Below are positions 22,935-33,743 of a stretch of 64,000 nt of DNA, one piece after another. Made by a program: the position numbers and the translations under genes. Numbering within the stretch: the stretch's first letter is position 1; the number at the start of each line of letters is the position of its first letter. The DNA is from Dendrophyllia cribrosa (lineage: Eukaryota > Cnidaria > Anthozoa > Scleractinia > Dendrophylliidae), in assembly GCA_024195265.1 (NCBI GenBank), contig JAJLRJ010000002.1:15929764-15993763 (forward strand), in the 5' to 3' direction. Below the pieces are notes generated by a model that was not told the origin of the DNA, ran no database searches, and saw nothing but the letters and a program-made list of their open reading frames with translations.

Positions 22935-25900
22935 CTAGAGAAGTGGTGCCCAGGTGCGATAATACTTCGGAAGTGCTTTTTTTGTAGTCGCTATTTCTTT
23001 AAGAATTTTAAGTTTTTCTTGAACACTCAGTATAAAACATTCGAAATCTAAGACGTTTCCGCGAAGGCTTGTGCAAAAGATACAATATTTGGCAATTAAT
23101 AGACAATAGTTTAGTGTTTGCCAATGCTTTGTTCTATCATGCCAGCCGTAAAGTATATGGCTTGTAGTTAACGTTATTATTTCACATGTTTTTTGGTACC
23201 ACCAGTTTTGAAACAGGGTCCAAAAATCGATTGTGAGAGCGCAGTTTATTAGCAGGTGATCTAGAGTTTGTTTCTCGGCATTGCATAAGTTGCATATAGG
23301 GTTTTCTAGGAGGCCGTCTCGATGGAGTGAGATGCGGGTTGGGAGTATGTTTTGAATTACTTTGTGTTGAAACATGATTATTTTTACTTCGTTTGTGACG
23401 GCGAATGGCATGAGATAAACTTTCTGGATGGTCTTTTTTGTGAACCCGTGGCGAAGAATTTTGGTTTCAGCGGTGGGAGGAACGAAAACAGCTTTTAAAA
23501 GAGAGGAGTAAATATATCTAGTTGTCTGGGTGTTGACTGGTGTATTGTGTTCAAAATTCGGAGTTGGGCTTTTAAAATTGGCTTTCCACACATTTGGAAT
23601 TGCTTTAACCAGACCATAGTATGTCGTAAAAGGGACATTAAGATTGAATTTTAGAGCGAACTCGTGCAAATTCAAAAACTCACTGTTTTGGTTTAATATG
23701 TCGCTTATTTTGGTAATGCCAGCGTTGTACCAATTGTTGTAAAAAACAGGTTTGTTTTCTATCAGGATTTTTCTGTTGTTCCACAATGATTCGTTTCTAG
23801 GATGCGTTCCGCAATCGGTTTCCGTTGCGATTTTGAACTCATACCAATATTTTAGCATTATTTTATAAAAAGTGGGGAGTTTGTTGTCATTGTCAAGTAT
23901 ATTTGCTGGGAAGCTGCATTTTGTTAAAAAGACAAGATTTCCGTGTTTGTGCAAAAGATGATTAGGGATTATTTTCCAGGAAGCTTGTGAATCATCCTGA
24001 ATTCTGCTTATCCAAGCTAGCTTCAGTGCCTTTTCTGTGATTTTGAAATCACACATTTTCAAGCCGCCATCTTTTTTTTCTCCGATTAAGGTATTTCTTT
24101 TGATTTTAGGGGGCTTTCCGGACCAAATAAAGTTGAAGATTAATTTGTTGATTTCTTGGATATAGTGATCTGGAACAGGCAGTACAGAAGCAGAATAAAC
24201 TAATTTAGAAATCCCAAGAGTCTTGACAATGTTAATTTTTCCATAAAGAGTTAAATTTCTTCGTTTCCAAGTGTTCAACAATTTCTCCAGGTAAAGTATT
24301 TTTTCGCCAAAATTGAGTCTGTCAGCGTTTATTTGATTGTAAGAAAAAAAGACACCGAGTGCGTTAATAGGTTCTTTTGGCCATTTAAAACCAAAAGGTT
24401 CATCTGTGTTGTGTTTCCATTCTCCTAACCACATTGCTTCGGTTTTGGTAGTATTAATTTCTAGGCCGGAACATTCTTTAAAATCGTTTAATAGCTTTAA
24501 TAGACTTGTAACGGAGTCAAGGTCACGTACAAATACTGTTGTGTCGTCGGCATATTGAGTTACTTTTAGTTCGTGGTTGTTTACTTGGATACCTTTTATA
24601 GCCGGCTCGCTTCTTATAGCTCTAGAGAGAAGTTCTATGCCGAGGACAAAAAGGACGCCAGACAAAGGACAACCTTGTCTGACTCCCCGCTGTAAGGAGA
24701 AAAAGACAGAGGCGTGGCCGTTGTTCACGACACAACTTGTAACATTGTTATAGAATATTTTTATCCAGTTTTGGATGTCAAGGCCGAATTGAAGTTAAAC
24801 AGCTGGAGTGTTTCTTGAAGATAGTTCCATTCAATGGAATCGAAAGCTTTTTTAAAGTCCAAGAAAATAGCAATGCCTTTTTTATTTAGCTTGTCTGTGT
24901 AGTGTATTAGATCGTAAATCAGTCGTACGTTTTCACCAATATAGCGGCCCTTTACATAACCTGTTTGATCTGGGTTTATTAAGGTTGGCAGAACGTTTTC
25001 TATTCTTTTGGCTATAACTTTAGTGAGGATTTTGTAATCAACGTTTAGGAGTGAGATTGGCCTAAGGTTTTCTAGGATTGTTTTATCTTTAGATTTTTTT
25101 GGTATAAGCGAGATTATTCCTCGTCTTTGGCTTATAGAAAGTGTCTTGTAGTGAAAGGCGTAATTGTAGCTGGCAAGTAGGTCAAAGGAGATGTCTGACC
25201 AAAAAAGTCGGTAGAATTCTGCTGGTAGACCATCGGTACCCGGAGATTTATTATTGCTGAAATCTTTGAGCGCGTTAATACATTCATCTTCGTTTACCAA
25301 TCCTTCGCAGGATTTCATTTCTTCTTCGCTAAGTTCTGTTACATTTTCTGATTTAAAAAATGACGAATTCTTAATTTTTTGGTCATCTATGTTGTTGGAG
25401 CGGTACAGTAACTCGTAAAAGTTTTTTTCTTCTTCTAAGATTTCAAATTGATCGTCTATATAGGAATTTTCACCTACTTTGAGTTTTGATACTGTTTTAA
25501 TGTCGTGATGACGTTTTTCTAAGCTATAGAAATATTTCGTATTACGTTCCCCTTCTTCGTACCATCTCACTTTGCTTCTTAGGATTGCGCCTTTTGTTCT
25601 CGTTAACATGATTTTTTTAAGAAGTGATCTAGCGCGTTGAAGTTCGAGTATGATGTTTTTGTCGTGCGGAGTTTCTTCAGCTTTAGCTTGGAGGTTGTTT
25701 AGTTTTTGGTGCAATATTTTTTCTTCATCTCGTTGTTTTTTCGCTTTTCGTTTAGAGTACTGAATGGTAAACCCTCTTATTTCCATTTTAATGAGGGCCC
25801 ATTTTAGGCCTAAGTCTTGCGTATCTTTGTATTTATTTTTGAAGACTGGAATATTCAACTTCAGTGCTAATACGTACGCTTCGTCTTTAAGTAAGGCTGT

Positions 25901-26715
25901 GTTGAATTTCCAGAAGCCAGGACCCTTTTTTTGACTTTGGTGATTAGACTGCAGAGTAAAAGACACAGCAGAGTGGTCAGAATTCGGCATGTGGATGATA
26001 TCACTTTTGTTTGCGAATTGAATTAACTCTTGTGAAACTAAAAAGTAATCTAAGCGGCATTGGATTTTCAACGATTTAGTTCTCCAGGTAAAGCTTTGTT
26101 TGTCAGAGTTCAGGTTTCGCCAAATATCAGTTAAGTTGTATGAATCACATAGCGTGTTAATTTCTTTGATTACAGCTGATTTTGTAGAGATGGGGTTTCC
26201 GCCTTTTTTGTCGTTTGAGGTGAGAGCGCAATTAAAGTCTCCACCGATTACGATTGTATCTTGCGCGAATTCTTCTAGTTGTTTGTTTAGTTTTTGAAAA
26301 AAAGTAACTTGTTGGGTAATGTCATTAGGTGCGTAAATGTTAACGAGGACAATAGTTTTTTCATCGAGTGACAGTTTTAAAATAATGAACCTTCCTAGTT
26401 TATCCGAAATAACTTTTACGACTTTGAAATCCACAGAGGGATTAATTAGTGTTATTACACCTTTACTATGGTTTGTTCCGTGACTAAAGAACTTGCTTTG
26501 CCACCCCACTCGTTTTCCCAAGAGGCGGCAATATCATTAGAGCAGTACGATTCTTGCAGAAAAGTGACGTGGTGATTTTGTTTATGTAACCAGCGAAAAA
26601 TGGTTCGGCGTTTGATTGATTTGTTGAGGCCTCTAACATTTAGCGACAAGCATTTTAGATCGAAAGCATTGGCAGTAATCAGATTGTTAGTTTTGTTTTT
26701 GACGTTAGTAAACAC
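22935..26715 (-). pseudogene. LINE ORF2: AP endonuclease, reverse transcriptase, C-terminal zinc-knuckle-like motif (two frameshifts)
   Basis: Three overlapping frames together span about 1,260 codons, the usual L1 ORF2 size. Endonuclease motifs in order: SLNVRGLN, LQES, VIGGDFNCAL, LDYFLVS, SDHSAVSF. Reverse transcriptase motifs: NKSPGTDGLPAEFYR, LRPISLLNVDYKI, FLDFKKAFDSIEW, GVRQGCPLSG and the catalytic box YADD. A Cys-rich C-terminal motif CNLCNAEKQTLDHLLINC follows. Breaks lie near 26490, within the endonuclease after EWGGK, and near 24790, between FDSIEW and GVRQG. Each is a small indel with homologous sequence resuming at once. The motif style fits the Tx1 branch of L1. It would nick DNA and copy the LINE RNA, but this copy cannot make a continuous protein. 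Confidence 0.93.
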
Positions 26716-27046
26716 AAGCTTCGCGGAGTGAAAACTAATAAAAATAAATTTCTTTCAGCACTAACAGAGAAACGATAATTGGTAAGACTTGTCTCAGATG
26801 GGCTTAAACGTAAACATAATCGAAATGTAACAATAAAATAGAGAGAGATGAAACACACAAGTGACCTAAATGATAAGACTGCATGATATCCACGTACGAA
26901 AATCAGACACAAATACACAAATGAACATATATACATAATCCTCGACTAATTAGTGGGATTTGAAGTCCGAGGGATAGCCGGCAAACAAGCTCCGTTTGTC
27001 AATAGATGGACATTTATGCTGAACGGCGAAATAACACATACCTTAG

Positions 27047-28063
27047 TTAAACATCATGTCTTGGGCGGAATTCATCGGGAATAGAGTTAATGTTGAAAAC
27101 TTGATTGTCAATAAACAAACTACGATTAATTACTTTTGAATCATGTCCCTTCTGTTTAGCGGCGAACATGGCTTTGATTAGGGATCTTCTTTCCTCCTGG
27201 ATGGCACGGGCATAATCTTTGGTTATATAAGCATCTTTGTACTTGACGGATTTCTTTAGCCGGCTTTTGGCGGATAGCATCTTCTCCGTATGCTCCCTGC
27301 TTACAAATCTTGCGATGATGGGTCGTGGACGCGATGGAGTAAAATCGTCTGTGTCTTGATGAGTCGTCGCTTTGCCAACACGGTGTATGGCGTGGAAATG
27401 GATATTTTCAGTGTTGATCATTAAATCATTTTCGATGATGTCATAGACTATATTCCGACAATTTTCGTCCTTGTCCTCTGGTATGTTCATGAACTTTAAA
27501 TTCTCTCTTCTTGTGTAGTTTTCGAGGGCAGTAAGTTTTTCTTGGGTGTCTTTAAGTGATGGCCGTAGTTGTTCGTTTTCAGCCCGAATTTTTGTCATCT
27601 CTGCTTGCAGTGCTTGGATAGTTTTTGTTTGATTGTCCAACATTTCTTGGTGGGAACGTTTGGAGTCTTTGTACGCCTTTGTCTCTTGCTGAACATCTTC
27701 TATTGCTGCCCAGGCGTTTTCGAGGGACTTTTCAATTTCTTTAATGGACTCTTTGATGCCGTCGATTTGTTGTTTGAATTCGCATCTTAACTGGGCCATG
27801 TCAACATGCATTTGTGAAAAGTTGTCGTCTATCCTTGTGTCCATAGAATTTAGTTTGTCCATTATAAGTTGTAAGGACATCTCTTCTTCTACGTTGTCCA
27901 GGTTGTCTTCTTCAATGCTCGTCTCTTTGCTTTTTGTTCTGTTTCGTTTTGGTGATGGACTTGTGCTGTCACTTGTCGGCGAGCATATCGGCGAGCGAGT
28001 TAGTCTTTTCGACATTAAGTCGAAGTTTGTTGTTTGTTGATCACTAATACTTATCACCAGCAC
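27047..28063 (-). CDS. LINE ORF1 protein (L1-type RNA-binding chaperone)
   Basis: An intact 338-codon frame. The N-terminus is Ser/Pro/Lys-rich (about residues 17-50). A long predicted coiled coil follows (about 70-185, heptad-rich, with MDKLNSMDTRIDDNFSQ and LENAWAAIEDVQ). Then comes RRENLKFMNIPE, the start of the L1 ORF1 RRM-like domain, and a basic C-terminal domain (SREHTEKMLSAKSRL, YITKDYARAIQEERR). L1 ORF1 proteins trimerise through the coil and coat the element RNA. Translation may start at the first Met or at the Met in LMSKRLTRS (residue 17, about 28015). It lies upstream of ORF2 in the same element. Confidence 0.9.
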   Translation of the reverse strand: MLVISISDQQTTNFDLMSKRLTRSPICSPTSDSTSPSPKRNRTKSKETSIEEDNLDNVEEEMSLQLIMDKLNSMDTRIDDNFSQMHVDMAQLRCEFKQQIDGIKESIKEIEKSLENAWAAIEDVQQETKAYKDSKRSHQEMLDNQTKTIQALQAEMTKIRAENEQLRPSLKDTQEKLTALENYTRRENLKFMNIPEDKDENCRNIVYDIIENDLMINTENIHFHAIHRVGKATTHQDTDDFTPSRPRPIIARFVSREHTEKMLSAKSRLKKSVKYKDAYITKDYARAIQEERRSLIKAMFAAKQKGHDSKVINRSLFIDNQVFNINSIPDEFRPRHDV

Positions 28064-28176
28064 TTCGGGAGTTATGTTTTGGGCTTGCTTAGGCTTCCCC
28101 GGCGTGAAGGCTACAGAGCTCGAAAAACGTGGCCGACGGCCATTTTGGCTTTCACACCACCACCAGGTAATGAGTT

Positions 28177-29130
28177 ACTCGTGTCAGAAATGGAAAGAAA
28201 ATGGGTTTCACCGACTTCGTTTCCGCGATAAGTTCTAAGAAAGGCGACCCTAATTTTGGAAAATCGGTCTTCCTTACTGGATATGAAATGTCTGTTAGTC
28301 TAAAAATATTTCAAATGAATCTCTAAAATGCAACTTTCTATGTCAAATTTTATATGAGTTGGTATGTTAAGCAAATTCATTCAACTGGCGACGTCCCTAA
28401 AGGAAACTGATCTAGTCTTTAAACGATAGCATTTGCAAACTCTGACAGCCGCAAGTTGGCAGGATTCGATGTCACGCGGGTAAAGAACCGACCATCCAAG
28501 CGAGTTAAATCTCAACAAAGTTAAAGCAACGACTACCAGCCCTTTATGTGCTATTGCGCCTTGACCGACATCAATACATCACATTGCATTGGAGATATAG
28601 CATTCAGTTTAAATATTTTGGCAGTGCAGCTGAGCGTCGCCCAACCACTTTCCCTACGCGGAGTTCAAAGAAAGCGCCGCCAGGAAGGATTATGTCATTG
28701 ACTTCCAATATTCCCGCTTCTCTGAATTTATTTTTAATGGTTTTTTTTTGTACATTGCGAAAATTTTACCCAAGAAAATTAAGCCGCCAACTTTTGGATG
28801 ATTTAAAGAAGTCTACAAACTAAGTGAAAAAATATTAAATTGTTTTTATACATCGTTGTGTACTTCGGTTTATGCCATTACAAAATGTTTGTCTTTCTAG
28901 TTATCAAAACTGAAGGTTATTGTTTTCACAAATCTTGATGTTTACTGATTTTAAATAAGAGTTGTATTCAGCTGTTGAGGAAGTTAAGATAAGAATTGTA
29001 ACAAAAGAATACAATACTTGTTTATATAAGAACGATAATTTTTGGGCTGAGGCAGGCTGAGCTGGTACCGGACGTTCTAAGCACGTTCTTAGGATAAATA
29101 ATGGTACAGTATTTCAGTAAACCATAGTTC
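28177..29130. other. Non-coding flank of the LINE insertion
   Basis: No supported gene or repeat structure. A 42-codon ATG frame beginning near 28200 (MGFTDFVSAISSKKG) is open but short and has no context. Confidence 0.4.
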
Positions 29131-29521
29131 TTGGGTGCTTACCATTTAACCAAAAATCCCGGTAATTTCGGTTGGAAAGCAAATGGAACAGTAATTTTTC
29201 GGGAATTTCGGTTGGAAATTGTGGACTACGTTTTGAGGTAGTCCTTTCATCCCGGTTGGTACGAACTGTCGGAAAATTCTGTTCCATTTGACCATTTTCT
29301 TTTCTGTTTCGGAATGGAACGTTGGAAATTACCTTACCATTTGAATTTAGAAAAATTTCAATCACTTAATCGAGTTAACGGTCTGGGTACCAGGATGGGG
29401 AAATGGAATATTTAAATGGTAAGGGCAATCTCGTCGGTTGGTCGGTAAATTTGGAAAATCGCTTACTGTTATGTAACGGTCACCCCAACCGGTTTTTTTC
29501 TTACAAATGGTAAGCACCCAA
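29131..29521. mobile_element. MITE (TTGGGTGCTTACCATTT termini)
   Basis: A perfect 17-bp inverted repeat bounds 391 bp. Internal CGGTTGGAAA-type motifs repeat. The target duplication is not clear. Confidence 0.8.
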
Positions 29522-29732
29522 TACGAAGAAAGAAATGCAGCCTGGTGACGTTCTACAAATTTGCCAATAGGCCATTTGCGATATATTAAAATTTAATTTA
29601 TTAGCGAGGCCTGGAGGACAAAAACAAAGCATGTTTATTCATTTCTTTTGGTTATGTCGATCCTCCAAGCCTGACTAGAGTCTGACTATTAAGTTGAATT
29701 TTAATATAGCGAAAGTAGCCTATTCAGTAGAC

Positions 29733-29957
29733 ATGATAATATTGAAATTCAGTTAAGACTGAGTGCCGAAAAAAAAACTGTGACAAAGACAGTCAGACGT
29801 TTCGGGGATAACCCCTTCATCAGTGTTTGTGATGAAGGGGTTATCCCCTAAACGTCTGACTGTTTTTGTGATGAAGGGATTCTCCCCTAAACGTCTGACT
29901 GTCTTTGTCACAGTTTTTTTTCGGCACTTAGTCTAACTGAATTTCAATATTATCATT
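29733..29957. repeat. Inverted cluster of Penelope-type hammerhead motifs
   Basis: Outer arms of about 60 bp (ATGATAATATTGAAATTCAG... and its complement) enclose one hammerhead-like unit on the minus strand and two degraded ones on the plus strand in tandem. This looks like terminal repeats of a Penelope-like element joined in opposite orientations. Confidence 0.7.
29783..29830 (-). ncRNA. Minimal hammerhead ribozyme motif, canonical core
   Basis: On the minus strand: stem I ACAAA/TTTGT plus CA/TG, with ACTGTC unpaired on the 3' side; core CTGATGA; one extra A; stem II GGGG-TTAT-CCCC; GAAA; a two-pair stem III (AC/GT, no loop); and GTC before the cleavage position. The layout equals that at 354-402, but here every core base is consensus. 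The plus-strand copies at about 29826-29863 and 29862-29905 have GAAA changed to TAAA and C3 changed to G, so they are probably inactive. Confidence 0.65.
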
Positions 29958-30231
29958 AACCGTGAGTGCCACGAAGCAGAAACCATTTTTGTGCTATTCA
30001 GTAGACAAGCTTGCTAATATAAAATGGTAAAAGATCGACTTGAAAACTTAGCTTATCATTGACATGGAAAATAAAGGCGTACTTAACGAAATCTCATACC
30101 GGGTGTGTTCTTAGCACATTCTTAAAATTCTGGCGGGCAATCTCATCCTCGACGTTGTTATCAAAAAGGTTCTTTCTTATATAAAAAGAAGCGTGAACGT
30201 GACCAAAAGCAGAGTATTTTAAAATGTAGTT

Positions 30232-30350
30232 CAGGCCCTGGTTGTTCAAAAGGTGGATAGCGCTATCTACCGGATAAATCACTGTCCAGCAGTGGATAAC
30301 GCAATTGGTTTATCCGCTGGATAGCGATTTATCCGCTGGACAGCGCTAGT
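30232..30350 (+). mobile_element. MITE, family B, truncated copy
   Basis: GGCCCTGGTTGTTCAAAAGG at the left end is followed by several GGATAGCG/TTATCCGCTGGA palindromic motifs. The opposite terminus is missing. Confidence 0.65.
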
Positions 30351-30767
30351 TGCAGTTATAGCAAGCGAGTTGACAGCTTTACTTTTCATTTCTGTGGCCG
30401 ATTAATTTTCGTGCGGGTTATCCATCTATCCATCAGCGGAATTAATTTTCGCGAACCTTTCACATGATACGCGAAAATTGAAGGCAATTAAACTAGCTTT
30501 ACAACTAAGTGCACCTTCCACGTCAAATAAAGTAGTGTATTGTATCGTATTGTATTAGGGAAGGAATTGTGTTGTGGCACCTGGTTTGTGTCAACACAGT
30601 TCGAAACCTCGGTCAATAAGGCCAAAGACGCCAAAAAAACATATTACATACTACTTATTCAATTGTTTCGAGTGGTTTACTGTGAAATATCCGGTGGACT
30701 CGTAACCTGATTTGTCGTTGTATGCACGTGAGCCTGATCTAGAAGAGTGCGCATCGCTACGGAAAAA
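30351..30767. other. Non-coding spacer
   Basis: No gene or clear repeat was seen between the truncated MITE and the duplicated segment. Confidence 0.4.
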
Positions 30768-31079
30768 TCAGGTCTCATGGTATAGCACGAGAAAGCATTG
30801 TATAACTATTTTCTATTTTATCCCATGCCTTTATAACTTTGGTACCTTTAAAGGTCTTCCGACGATTCCCGACAATTTACCAAAAAAAATTGGATATTGT
30901 TACAACTTACTTAAAACTTTGTGATTCATTTTCCGAAGACTCCCGCGACAATTTACCAAGGATGTTCCGAAATTTCCCGATGTTTATCCGAAGGTCATAC
31001 CAAGCCTGCTGGGGGCGTTCGTTCGAACACTCCCAGCGGCCAGAAGCGATGAGAGGCGGCTGCATTCGTAGGCTACATT

Positions 31080-31705
31080 CAGGGACACCCAACGAATCTG
31101 TTCCTCACTTTATCTGTTCCCCAGCGGAATTCTTGCTGGCTGGCAAAACATTATGTATATATTTTTTTAATTACCATTTTTGCACTGGCTGACTTAAGAA
31201 AGGAGTCGCAAGAACAAACTGTACTGGCTAACTTGAGCAGATCGAAAGAAGACTGATTATGTATGGATTTTGTGAGGAGAAGTTTGATGTTGGTCATTTG
31301 GGGGCTTAAAAGGGTTCAGCTTCGTAGTAACAAATTTAAGCAGTACTAAGAGACACACCCGAACAGGTTTAAGTTCGAAACGGCAGTACACGTACAAAAC
31401 AATAAACGAAAAAGCTTTACATGATAGTTCGCCATTTATGTGTCCAAGACCCTTTTAGTAACTTATTATTATTTATTTATTGTTTATTATTATTCATTTT
31501 TTTAATTGCTGGCTCGGAAACAGACATTTTTTTTATCCAGCTGGCTGGGAATTTCCCTATGTGTTATGCTGGGAAAAAGGAACAGATATATTTTTCTCAG
31601 AAACATAAAAGAACACCTGGAAATGCTTTTATATCAATTATTTTAATTTATTTGAGTAAAATAATGCATTTTATCAAATATTGTTCGTTGGGCGCCCCTT
31701 AGCTG
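31080..31705 (+). mobile_element. MITE, family A, copy in unit 1
   Basis: CAGGGACACCCAACGAA at the left, TTCGTTGGGCGCCCC then TTAGCTG at the right. The 6-bp duplication TACATT lies at 31074-31079 and 31706-31711. The 93-aa ORF across its right half also appears in the other copies but with no functional signature. Confidence 0.85.
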
Positions 31706-32622
31706 TACATTTTACCATGTCCTGTATTTTCCCTTTAGTTAAACTTATGAAAAAGTGGGGGGGGGAAAGGTTTTCACGGACTGGGATTTCCGTTTAACAG
31801 TCAGAGAACGAGCAAACGATATATTCACTCGTGATATTTGCATGCTTTTAGTGGTGAAATACGCTACGTTTTAAGATGTTTTGATTAAATGTCCCTTAAT
31901 CATTGGACTTGTGGGGCTGCTAGAAGCCATTCCGCTATAATAATAAAAAGCTGTTACTATGCTTTATTATGATAAGCGACCATTGTTTTCAGTGCAGTTC
32001 TTTACTTAAAACCGCACAAATAAACACAGCATGGCCAACACAAAACTTAACTTGTTTCCGACCCAGCTGGTAGATCTGCAAGATGCCTGAATCTCATTAA
32101 CATTCAACAGGACGCTCGATCAAGCTTTTACGGTGCTCGTTTTTCACTTGCACCACAACAAGTCTGCAAAGTGGGAGGTGAATAAAGCACGGGAAATTTT
32201 ACAAGGTAAAGAGATGCAAAGTTTTTTTTAACATATTGAAGGTAAAAGAGCTAAAACTCAAATATTAACCGCCTAGACCACTTAAGTGTAGTTTGTGTGG
32301 CTGCTATATCTTCCCTTTTCGTTCTGGGAAGTTCTGAAATCGTTTCCCGTACAACAAACCCTTTTCACATGTAAGGAATGACGTTCACCATGCCAAGAAT
32401 AAATTTCAAGAAAAAACAACGAATCAGATTCATTTTGTAAAATATTGAAAAACAAAGATTACCATGCAAAACTACTGCCGAAGAGGTTTCATTTCAATGG
32501 TCACACCATAGGATTTCGTTTATAGTCTTAAAAGTTAGAACTATAAAACTACATGACATGTTTCCATAATTGACTTTTAAAATTCGTCGCCTGCAGTAGT
32601 ACGCTTAGTACAGCGGAAGCTT

Positions 32623-33210
32623 ATGGATGAGTCAATTCCAGCAGTGCCCATCCCCCCACCCCCCCGGGCCAACCCCCGGTCATTTGCATTTTTTTTTTTA
32701 AAAATGGTAAATTCCCCACGGTGGGGACAAGTAAGCCGTTCAAATTCCCCGCGGTTGGGCCAAAAAAGAACGGTAAATGCCCCACCCCCGGGTTTATACA
32801 GCTCAAAGTTAAATAATATTTCTCTTGTAGCTAGAGCCAGTGAACAGACTAGAGTACTGTAAGTTGAATAAAAATGAGGTTTATTAAATATACTCATCCG
32901 TTTTCATCTATTAAATCATGCAGTACAAGTTTTAATGTTGTTTATAAAACTATAGTATTTGCATATCAAGCGTCGAATGGTCATTCGTATTTTAAAAAAA
33001 GTATCACAGACAAAAATAAATGTTGTAAATCATATCATTATCTTATTTCATGCACCACTGAATTGGCTGCCAAATTACCCGGGGTAAATGACAGGTATGC
33101 TAATACCCGCCCCTCTGGCCAAGCTAGATTTACTTATGCCTCACCCCCGGGATAGCAACATGTGTAAATGTCCCGGGGAGGATGGGCACTGCTGGAATTG
33201 ACTCATCCAT
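32623..33210. mobile_element. MITE, family D (ATGGATGAGTCAATTCC termini), unit 1
   Basis: ATGGATGAGTCAATTCCAGC with AGTGCCCATCC is matched in reverse by GATGGGCACTGCTGGAATTG and ACTCATCCAT. The interior is rich in CCCCGGG-type runs. Confidence 0.85.
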
Positions 33211-33588
33211 TACTAGTTACGAAGAAATTCGTTCCTAGTTTTAATTCGTTGTTGTTCTCATACCGCTCAGTGAATTAAAAATAAACTATCATCGCTTCGC
33301 TGAAATATTAAAAAATTCAATCAGATCGAATCCACCAGCCCCTGTCAAAAAGGCGCATGTGCCAGTTTCTCGAATCGAATCTTGAATGGCATCGATAAGC
33401 GGCGGCGGTCGCCGTGAAATTTAGACTGAACTCTGGGCGAAACTGAATATTTGATACTACGAGAAAAGTAACGAAGAGTGGTTAAATGCCATAGATTTAT
33501 TTACTAGAAGACATAACTTTTAATACATGGTTCAATTGAATTTTAATACAGGAGAAAGCCGTGAATTTTAATTGAAGTTGTTCATATA

Positions 33589-33743
33589 CAGCTATTTCAA
33601 TTAACGTTGTCGGATGAAAAAGGAGAAAAGCCAATACCGCAAGGTAGTATGGGATTCTTATGCAATGGCTATTTACAACTACCCACAACACCTTGCGGTC
33701 TTGGCTTTGAGCTTTCATCCGACAACGTTAATTGAAATAGCTG
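33589..33743. mobile_element. 155-bp fold-back MITE, TA duplication, present only in unit 1
   Basis: A 31-bp perfect inverted repeat begins CAGCTATTTCAATTAACG; the imperfect stem continues for about 60 bp per arm. TA flanks both sides. Unit 2 (37860-37871) is the empty site and lacks exactly the element plus one TA, which proves a TA duplication (Tc1/mariner-type). Confidence 0.93.

Larger units (their letters stand above)
22739..28161 (-). mobile_element. Near full-length L1/Tx1-type LINE
   Basis: The unit has 5' sequence, ORF1, a spacer of about 330 bp, ORF2, a short 3'UTR with AATAAA (complement at 22768-22773) and a poly-A tail (T-run 22739-22756). A 15-bp direct repeat ACCAGGTAATGAGTT flanks it at 22724-22738 and 28162-28176. 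That duplication plus a poly-A tail is the mark of target-primed insertion. ORF1 is intact and ORF2 carries two frameshifts, so the copy is recent but not autonomous as sequenced. Confidence 0.95.

Noticed and set aside
31421..31702. 93-94-codon ORF repeated at 31421-31702 and 35515-35799, with a partial inverted match at 2037-2228
   Set aside because: It lies in the right half of a MITE; the similarity reflects the transposon, the frames are not equally preserved, and no domain is evident.
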